Shown: positions 58,746 to 64,000 of the stretch, in pieces
Position numbering within the stretch: position 1 is the first letter of the stretch
Layout of the letters: every line of letters starts with the position of its first letter
Assembly: GCF_002892795.1 (NCBI RefSeq)
Contig: NZ_PJMC01000007.1
Span: forward strand, 1 to 64,000
Reading direction: 5' to 3'
DNA: 64,000 nt
DNA from: Arthrobacter sp. AFG20
GTDB lineage: Bacteria > Actinomycetota > Actinomycetes > Actinomycetales > Micrococcaceae
Program-made: the position numbers and the translations under genes
Notes under the pieces: model-generated
What the model saw: only the letters and a program-made list of their open reading frames with translations
Databases searched by the model: none
Told to the model about the DNA's origin: nothing

Positions 58746-59089
58746 CAGTAGCCCCCGGCGGCGGGAAGGGCGGACTCGGCGACACGGACGGAGTGCCGCC
58801 GCAGGGCGAGGGCGGCGACAAGCACTCCTTCCCGGGCCCGGCACAGGGCAACGGCCTGCACCCGGAGGCTGGACCGGTAAGCCAGCCCGGCAGGCGACTG
58901 CCAGTCCATCAGCTGGAGCTGCGCAAGCCTGGCCTGTACGGCATCGACCTGTTCCGCACAGGCCTCCATACGCCCGGCCAACAGCTGGACTTCAAAACTG
59001 CGCGACGAACATGCCGCGGCGTCGGCCGCCGTGACGCTCGAGTTTGTCGCTGTGACGCTGGCGCTCATCGCTGTCACGCTGGCGCTCAT
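58745..59089 (-). CDS. WXG100-like small helical protein
   Basis: A 114-residue protein that begins with heptapeptide repeats (MSASVTA, MSASVTA, TNSSVTA), encoded by a 21-bp tandem repeat. Two long helices follow (about 35-60 and 72-105), joined by the turn DWQSPAG with Trp63: the W-x-S/G-type turn of ESX/WXG100 proteins. Length and helical hairpin fit that family, but no C-terminal YxxxD/E secretion signal is visible (it ends in AAGGY). It overlaps and is coupled with the hydrolase gene. The start ATG 59089 is preferred over one six codons upstream. Confidence 0.65.
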   Translation of the reverse strand: MSASVTAMSASVTATNSSVTAADAAACSSRSFEVQLLAGRMEACAEQVDAVQARLAQLQLMDWQSPAGLAYRSSLRVQAVALCRAREGVLVAALALRRHSVRVAESALPAAGGY

Positions 59090-59090
59090 T
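59049..59090. repeat. 21-bp tandem repeat in the WXG100-like gene
   Basis: Two copies (59049-59069 and 59070-59090) differ at two bases; a third diverged copy precedes them. They encode the SASVTAM-type heptapeptide and may vary in number between strains. Confidence 0.7.
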
Positions 59091-59294
59091 CGGACACCCC
59101 CATCCACTGCGGGCCGGCGCTCCGGCGTCAGCCCTTTCCTCGCTTCCTCCCCACGACGCTAAGGTGCCGTCTGCCGCCGACGGAACGGCCGGCGTCATCC
59201 ATGTGGAGAAGTGCGGGGGGCCGGGGCTGTGGAGGAGAAGTCACACGGAATCCCGTGCTTCAGCGGGCACAGAACTTCATGAAAGAATCAGGTC

Positions 59295-60737
59295 ATGCCC
59301 GAAACTGCCGCCACAGCTGACACCCGTACGCCCTCCGGACGCCTCGCCCTCGCCGCGTCTGGGGAACAAATCGCGCTCGGCCCGCTGGACGGCCGCTACA
59401 AGTCCGCCGTCGCCCCCCTCGTTGACTACCTGTCTGAGGCCGCCCTCAACCGTGACCGTGTGGCCGTCGAGGTGGAATGGCTTATCCACCTGACCGGGGA
59501 CAACGTCCTCCCGGGCGCCGGCCCCCTGACCGGCGACCAGCAGCAGCAGCTGCGGGCTATCGTCACCGAATTCGATGCCTCCTCCGTCACCGAGCTGGCA
59601 GAAATCGAAGCCGTCACCGTCCACGACGTGAAGGCTGTGGAGTACTACATCGGCCGCCGCCTGCCCGCCATCGGCATCGAAAACCTGACCGCCATGGTGC
59701 ACTTCGGCTGCACCTCCGAGGACATCAACAACCTGTCCTACGCCCTGGGCGTGAAGGGTGCTGTGGAGGACGTGTGGCTGCCTGCCGCCCGTGCCCTAGT
59801 GGCCCAGATCAGCAAGATGGCCGAGGACAACCGCGCCGTTCCCATGCTGTCCCGCACGCACGGCCAGCCCGCCACGCCCACCACCCTGGGCAAGGAGCTC
59901 GCCGTCATCGCGCACCGCCTGAACCGGCAGCTGGAGCGCGTCGCCAGGACCGAATACCTCGGCAAGATCAACGGCGCCACCGGCACGTACGCCGCGCACG
60001 TGGCCTCCGTCCCCGGCGCGGACTGGCAGCAGGTCGCGAAGTCGTTCGTGGAGAAGCTGGGCCTGACCTGGAACCCGCTGACCACGCAGATCGAAAGCCA
60101 CGACTGGCAGGCAGAGCTGTACGCCGACGTCGCCCGCTTCAACCGGATCCTGCACAACGTCTGCACGGACATCTGGAGCTACATCTCGATCGGCTACTTC
60201 GCGCAGATTCCCGTGGCAGGTGCCACCGGCTCCTCCACGATGCCGCACAAGGTCAACCCGATCCGCTTCGAAAACGCCGAGGCCAACCTGGAGATCTCCT
60301 CCGGGCTCCTGGACGTGCTGGCCTCCACGCTTGTCACCTCCCGCTGGCAACGCGACCTCACGGACTCCTCCAGCCAGCGCAACATCGGCGTGGCATTCGG
60401 CCACTCCCTGCTGGCCATTTCCAATGTGGCCAAGGGCCTGGAGCGGCTCGACGTGGCCGAAGACGTGCTGGCCGGGGACCTCGACACGAACTGGGAAGTC
60501 CTGGGTGAGGCAATCCAGATGGTGATGCGCGCGGAGGCAATCGCCGGCGTCAAAGGCATGGAGAACCCGTACGAGCGGCTCAAGGACCTCACACGCGGCC
60601 AGCGCGTGGACGCCGCCCGGATGCAGGAGTTCGTCCAGAGCCTGGGCCTCTCTGCAGAGGCCGAGGCGCGGCTGCTCGCCCTGACGCCGGGCAAGTACAC
60701 CGGCATCGCGGACCAGCTGGTGGACCACCTCAAATAA
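59295..60737 (+). CDS. purB: adenylosuccinate lyase
   Basis: A 480-residue fumarase/aspartase superfamily enzyme. It removes fumarate from SAICAR and adenylosuccinate in purine synthesis. The signature GSSTMPHKVNPIRFEN (about 310-325) with the catalytic Ser, the HFGCTSEDINN block near 135 and SRTHGQPATPTTLGKELA with the catalytic His near 190 are intact. The length matches the 450-480 residue bacterial PurB. It is followed by a terminator, and a histidine phosphatase gene lies 130 bp downstream. Confidence 0.96.
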   Translation: MPETAATADTRTPSGRLALAASGEQIALGPLDGRYKSAVAPLVDYLSEAALNRDRVAVEVEWLIHLTGDNVLPGAGPLTGDQQQQLRAIVTEFDASSVTELAEIEAVTVHDVKAVEYYIGRRLPAIGIENLTAMVHFGCTSEDINNLSYALGVKGAVEDVWLPAARALVAQISKMAEDNRAVPMLSRTHGQPATPTTLGKELAVIAHRLNRQLERVARTEYLGKINGATGTYAAHVASVPGADWQQVAKSFVEKLGLTWNPLTTQIESHDWQAELYADVARFNRILHNVCTDIWSYISIGYFAQIPVAGATGSSTMPHKVNPIRFENAEANLEISSGLLDVLASTLVTSRWQRDLTDSSSQRNIGVAFGHSLLAISNVAKGLERLDVAEDVLAGDLDTNWEVLGEAIQMVMRAEAIAGVKGMENPYERLKDLTRGQRVDAARMQEFVQSLGLSAEAEARLLALTPGKYTGIADQLVDHLK

Positions 60738-60745
60738 GTACGACG

Positions 60746-60775
60746 GCGGTGCCGGGCCTTGCTGCCCGGCGCCGC
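60746..60775 (+). terminator. intrinsic terminator of purB
   Basis: GCGGTGCCGGGC (60746-60757) pairs at 11 of 12 positions (plus G-T) with 60764-60775 around CTTGCT and is followed by TTCTGTTT, 9 bp after the stop codon. Confidence 0.8.
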
Positions 60776-60867
60776 TTCTGTTTCCGGCGGCTTCCGCAAG
60801 GCTGCGGTCCCGTTTTGCGGCGGTTTGACCCGCCCACCTTCCCGACGACGACAAGGAACGCGAGACC

Positions 60868-61533
60868 ATGAGGCTGCTGCTCATCCGCCACGGCGAAACT
60901 CCCGGGAACGTGCTGGGGCAGCTCGACACCGCCCACCCCGGCCCAGGCCTGACCGAGCTGGGCGAGCGCCAGGCGGAGGCCCTGCCGCGGGCCCTGGTGA
61001 ACGAGCCGATCAGCGCGCTGTATGCCTCCACCCTGGTCCGCACCCAGATCACGGCCAAGCCGCTGAGCCGGGAGCTCGGCCTCGATGTGGAGATCCTGGA
61101 CGGTATCCACGAGATCGAGGCGGGCGCCTTGGAAAAGCTGACGGACCACGAGTCCCACCGGCGGTACATGAGCACCGTGTTCGCCTGGACCGACGGCGAC
61201 TTCGACCGCCGGATGCCCGCCGGGCCCAACGGGCACGAGTTTTTCGAACGCTATGACGCCGCCATCGCCAAGGTGACCGCGGAAGCCGCCGGCACAGGCA
61301 CCGTCGCCGTCGTGAGCCACGGCGCCGCGATCCGCGTCTGGGCGGGCAACCGGGCAGGCAACATTGACATGGAATTCGCCGCCCGGCACGTGCTCGCCAA
61401 TACCGGCATCGTGGCGCTGGAGGGCGGCCCCGAGGCCGGCTGGAACCTGATCCACTGGGACGCCAGCCCCGTCGGCGGCCTTGCCCTGGCGGACCCCACC
61501 GCCGAGGACCCGATGGGAAAGAGCACGGGCTAG
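60868..61533 (+). CDS. histidine phosphatase (phosphoglycerate mutase-like)
   Basis: A 221-residue branch-2-type PGM-like enzyme: LLLIRHGETPGN with the phospho-His at residue 8, YASTLVRTQITAKPL, the acid IHEIEAGALE near 90, and VAVVSHGAAIRVW with the second His near 150. Such enzymes remove phosphate from small metabolites; this one may be a general phosphatase. AAGGA lies 11 nt before the ATG. It is probably expressed separately from purB. Confidence 0.9.
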   Translation: MRLLLIRHGETPGNVLGQLDTAHPGPGLTELGERQAEALPRALVNEPISALYASTLVRTQITAKPLSRELGLDVEILDGIHEIEAGALEKLTDHESHRRYMSTVFAWTDGDFDRRMPAGPNGHEFFERYDAAIAKVTAEAAGTGTVAVVSHGAAIRVWAGNRAGNIDMEFAARHVLANTGIVALEGGPEAGWNLIHWDASPVGGLALADPTAEDPMGKSTG

Positions 61534-61637
61534 GTCCGGCGCCAAGTGTTCCCACGGCGCTTACCAGCAGGAAACACCGCGGTAACGGCGCGCTTCTAGC
61601 CTTGATTCGCATAACCCTTCGGCGAATCGAGGCACAG

Positions 61638-62141
61638 ATGCAGACCAATCCCAGGCTCAACATCCGGAAAGTCAGCTGGTCGAATCCTGTGGGAGCGGAT
61701 CTGCGCGCGGCACAGCAGGCGGAACTGGACGCCCGCTTCGGGTGCCCCGACCATGAGCCGGGACCCAAGCCCTCGGAAGTGGACACGGCCGTGTTCCTCG
61801 TGGCCTACGACAAGGGGTCGGGCCAGCCGGTGGGCTGCGGGGGCCTGCGGCTGCTCGACTCCGAGACGGCGGAAATCAAGCGCCTCTATGTTCTCCCGTA
61901 CACCCGCGGTTCAGGCGTGGCGAGTTCCATCCTGGCCGCCCTCGAGGCCGAGGCCTTCGCCCAGGGCATCACCCGGATCACTGCGGAGGCGGGCTCGGCG
62001 CAGACTGACGGACGCAACTTCTACGTGAGCGCCGGCTTCGATCCGGTTCCCAACTTCGGTCCCTACATCGGCGTCGAGTACTCGTACTGCTTCGAAAAGA
62101 AGATCGATTGCCACAGCGCGGCGCACACCGCCATGGCTTGA
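61638..62141 (+). CDS. GNAT-family N-acetyltransferase
   Basis: A 167-residue GNAT protein with a CoA-binding segment IKRLYVLPYTRGSGVASSILAALEAEA (R-G-S-G-V-A, loop A) near residue 90 and GFDPVPNFGPYIGVEYSYCFEK at the end, typical of acetyltransferases acting on small amines or peptide N-termini. The ATG at 61638 has GAGG 6 nt upstream; the open frame starts earlier at 61602 without a binding site. The substrate is unknown. It is followed by a hairpin before the thioesterase. Confidence 0.88.
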   Translation: MQTNPRLNIRKVSWSNPVGADLRAAQQAELDARFGCPDHEPGPKPSEVDTAVFLVAYDKGSGQPVGCGGLRLLDSETAEIKRLYVLPYTRGSGVASSILAALEAEAFAQGITRITAEAGSAQTDGRNFYVSAGFDPVPNFGPYIGVEYSYCFEKKIDCHSAAHTAMA

Positions 62142-62160
62142 GCGGGCCATCTCTGCAGAC

Positions 62161-62201
62161 CGACGGCGGCCGTCACACTCCGGTGGGGCAGGCCGCCGTC
62201 G
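62161..62201. terminator. hairpin after the GNAT gene
   Basis: CGACGGCGGCC (62161-62171) pairs fully with 62191-62201 around a 19-nt loop. No T-run. Confidence 0.5.
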
Positions 62202-62215
62202 GCTAATCTCGCGCT

Positions 62216-62650
62216 ATGGAAACCAAAGACATTACGTTCCGCACCCGCAAGTGGGTTCGCCCCGAGGACCTCAACGCCAACGGCACCCTGTTCGGTGGCA
62301 GCCTGCTGAAATGGATTGACGAGGAAGCCGCGATCTACGCCATCCTCCAGCTGGGCAACGGCCGCGCGGTCACCAAGTACATTTCCGAAATCAACTTCGT
62401 CAGCTCCGCGGTCCAGGGCGACCTCATTGAGATGGGCCTGACCGCCACGCGCTTCGGCCGCACGTCGATGACCATGCGCGCGGAAGTGCGGAACATGATC
62501 ACCCGGCAGAGCATCCTCACCATTGAGGAAATTGTTTTCGTGAACCTCAGCTCCACCGGCAAGCCGGAGCCGCATGGCTACACGGAAATCACATATGAGC
62601 GCGACCGCATCCCCACGCACCACCTCACCGAAACGCTGCAGCAGGACTAG
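62216..62650 (+). CDS. acyl-CoA thioesterase (hotdog fold)
   Basis: A 144-residue YciA/acyl-CoA hydrolase type protein: ANGTLFGGSLLKWIDEEAAIYA with the catalytic Asp, TKYISEINFVSSAVQGDLIEMG and GRTSMTMRAEV are the hotdog signature. It cleaves acyl-CoA to free acid and CoA; chain length is not deducible. TAATCT lies 6 nt before the ATG (62204-62209) and no ribosome binding site is visible, so a leaderless start is likely. Confidence 0.9.
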   Translation: METKDITFRTRKWVRPEDLNANGTLFGGSLLKWIDEEAAIYAILQLGNGRAVTKYISEINFVSSAVQGDLIEMGLTATRFGRTSMTMRAEVRNMITRQSILTIEEIVFVNLSSTGKPEPHGYTEITYERDRIPTHHLTETLQQD

Positions 62651-62691
62651 CGCAGCGCCCATCGTCCGGGCTTTAACGGGAGGGCAGGGGG

Positions 62692-63723
62692 CTAACGGGA
62701 AGCCAGCCTCAGCAGCCCGTCGCGCAGCGGCTGTGACCGTTCGGCCATTGCCACGCCCGCCATGGCGGAGGAGGCCAGCCGAAGCAGCTGGGTCCGGATG
62801 GCGCGCTGCCGGTTGTAGGCCTTGAGCGCGTCTTCCGGCGGCTGGGCGTTGAAAAGCTCCGCCAGCGTGACGGCGTCCACGAGCGCCTCGCAGGCGCCGC
62901 GGCCCAGGTTCGGCGTCATGCCGTGGGCGGCGTCGCCGGCCAGGACGGCGCCCGGCCGCACGAAGCTGCCGAGGTTGGGCGTGGTCCAGATCCGCTGCGC
63001 CAGCGTGGCGTCCGGTGTGGCCTGCTCCAGCGCGGTCCGGACGGCCGTCGCGCTTCCGGAGAAGCGCTCCCTTGCCTGCTTCAGCGCTTCGGCCGCATCA
63101 ACGCCCGCCGGCCCGAGGTCTGAGCGGAACGAGGCATACCAGTAGGTCCGGCCGGCGGACGCCGGCGCGATGCCGAACAGCTGCCCGCGCCCCCAGTATT
63201 CCCCGCCGGCGCCGGCTTGGACGGGAACGGGAAGGACGCCCCGCAAGGCCAGATAGGGGGTCAGCTTTGCCTGCGACCTTGCGCCCCAGAATGAGCGGCG
63301 GACCACGCTGTGGACGCCGTCGGCCCCCACCAGCAGGCCTGACGACAGCGGTCCGGTAGCGGGGATATCGTCCACCCTGCCCTCGACGCGGCGCACGGAC
63401 GCGGGCACGGCGGCGTCGAGGATCCGGATGAGGTCCGCCCGTGAGACGCCCCGGACCCCGCGGACCTCGGGTGCCACCAGGGCTGTGCCCGTGGCGTTGC
63501 GCAGGGCCATCCCGCCGAGGGCCGTGCCGGCTTCCCTGATCTGCGGGAGGACCCCCAGGACCGCCAGGGCTGCCTGCGCCTCCGCCCACATGGCCAGCGA
63601 CGTCTCCACGCCCTGGACACCGGGCCGCTGCTCGTGGATGGCGACGTCGAAGCGCTGCGGGTCAAGGCCTGCCGCGAGCGCGAGGCCGGCGATGCCGCCG
63701 CCGATGATCGTTATGGCTTCCAT
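62692..63723 (-). CDS. FAD-dependent monooxygenase (PHBH/salicylate hydroxylase type)
   Basis: A 343-residue flavoprotein: ITIIGGGIAGLALAAGL (GxGxxG) at the start, the DG motif VGADGVHSVVRRSFWG near residue 135 and the GD motif VRPGAVLAGDAAHGMTPNLGRGACEAL near 265. These are the hallmarks of class A aromatic hydroxylases and related epoxidases. Its substrate is not known. It is 58 bp downstream of pobA and probably co-regulated, which suggests aromatic catabolism. TAAGAT lies 7 nt before the ATG at 63723; the upstream open frame runs into other sequence. Confidence 0.88.
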   Translation of the reverse strand: MEAITIIGGGIAGLALAAGLDPQRFDVAIHEQRPGVQGVETSLAMWAEAQAALAVLGVLPQIREAGTALGGMALRNATGTALVAPEVRGVRGVSRADLIRILDAAVPASVRRVEGRVDDIPATGPLSSGLLVGADGVHSVVRRSFWGARSQAKLTPYLALRGVLPVPVQAGAGGEYWGRGQLFGIAPASAGRTYWYASFRSDLGPAGVDAAEALKQARERFSGSATAVRTALEQATPDATLAQRIWTTPNLGSFVRPGAVLAGDAAHGMTPNLGRGACEALVDAVTLAELFNAQPPEDALKAYNRQRAIRTQLLRLASSAMAGVAMAERSQPLRDGLLRLASR

Positions 63724-63781
63724 GGACCCGATCTTAAGCCCGACGGCGGGACGCTGGGTTGGGCGCCGCCCTTGCGGGGGG

Positions 63782-64000
63782 CTAGGCGGACGGCCAGCCG
63801 GTGTAGGCCTCGGCCAGGTACGCCTGGCCGTGCCGCGAGGACACGACGGAGTGCAGCTCGCCCAGCTGGCGGGCCCGGGCGAAGTCGCCGGCATCGGCAG
63901 GGGTGTGCAGCATGGTGGTCATCCAGTAGGAGAACTGCTGGGCCTTCCACACGCGGTCCAGGGCGCGGTCGCTGTACGAATCCAGGAGAGCCGTGGAGCC
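63782..64000 (-). CDS. pobA: 4-hydroxybenzoate 3-monooxygenase, 3' end
   Basis: The last 72 residues of a gene that continues beyond the window. They read YSDRALDRVWKAQQFSYWMTTMLH, then FARARQLGELHSVVSSRHGQAYLAEAYTGWP. The W-K-A-Q-x-F-S-x-W-M-T-x-M-L-H block and the final LAE-x-Y-x-G are characteristic of PobA, which hydroxylates 4-hydroxybenzoate to protocatechuate with NADPH and O2. The N-terminal FAD domain is not visible, so this is based on the C-terminus only. Confidence 0.8.
   Translation of the reverse strand, partial: GSTALLDSYSDRALDRVWKAQQFSYWMTTMLHTPADAGDFARARQLGELHSVVSSRHGQAYLAEAYTGWPSA

Overview
The window is about 64 kb of GC-rich chromosomal DNA that reads like an Arthrobacter-type actinobacterium (Arthrobacter/Pseudarthrobacter group). 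The reasons are the base and codon composition, many GTG starts, many genes with a -10 box but no ribosome binding site, and the gene set: GluQ, GH78 rhamnosidase with a CUT1 ABC transporter, EI plus mannitol EIICBA, PucR next to alanine dehydrogenase, heteromeric E1/E2, and PobA. This is an inference from content; no rRNA, tRNA, CRISPR array, prophage or complete insertion sequence was seen.

Layout. 1-8 kb: end of an amino-acid permease, a berberine-bridge-type oxidoreductase, a three-domain MBL/rhodanese protein, a universal stress protein, a GNAT-AAA+ fusion, LtrA and GluQ. 8-17 kb: an Lrp regulator, a secreted metzincin protease with a ten-repeat propeller, a divergent Lrp/LysE-exporter pair, small hypothetical genes, malic enzyme and a TetR regulator. 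17-24.7 kb: four MFS transporters, with rraA among them and a MarR regulator beside tandem operators. 24.7-31.7 kb: a rhamnoside locus (LacI, solute-binding lipoprotein, two permeases, alpha-L-rhamnosidase) with two identical-core operators flanking a recognisable promoter. 31.7-39.4 kb: an HxlR/quinone-reductase pair, an array of 32-bp repeats, the mannitol PTS operon (mtlA-mtlD), its likely TetR regulator and divergent ptsI. 39.4-51.6 kb: a hydrolase, a lone excisionase-type HTH protein followed by a decayed GntR effector domain, PucR/ald, a Gfo/Idh oxidoreductase, TetR/FMN reductase, a GerMN lipoprotein, a PEP-mutase-like protein, an aminotransferase, a second stress protein and a PAP2 membrane protein. 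51.6-56.8 kb: a branched-chain-type 2-oxoacid dehydrogenase operon (E1alpha-E1beta-E2) behind a concentric double palindrome, preceded by an aromatic/histidinol-phosphate-type aminotransferase. 56.8-64 kb: a small membrane protein, a translationally coupled WXG100-like/alpha-beta hydrolase pair, purB, a histidine phosphatase, a GNAT protein, an acyl-CoA thioesterase, an FAD monooxygenase and the 3' end of pobA.

How it works together. Most of the window is carbon and nitrogen acquisition under local regulators: rhamnosides (LacI), mannitol (TetR plus EI), alanine (PucR), branched-chain keto acids, malate and 4-hydroxybenzoate. Detoxification modules (MFS pumps, quinone and FMN reductases, sulfur persulfide-type chemistry) each have an adjacent regulator and, in several cases, a visible palindromic operator.

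Most unusual items: the GNAT-AAA+ fusion; the WXG100-like/hydrolase cassette; a persulfide-dioxygenase-like protein whose expected third metal ligand is missing; families of 60-nt palindromic intergenic repeats; a two-orientation 32-bp repeat array; and a recurrent TANNNT box 6-8 nt before the start codon in about eighteen genes, which points to widespread leaderless mRNAs.
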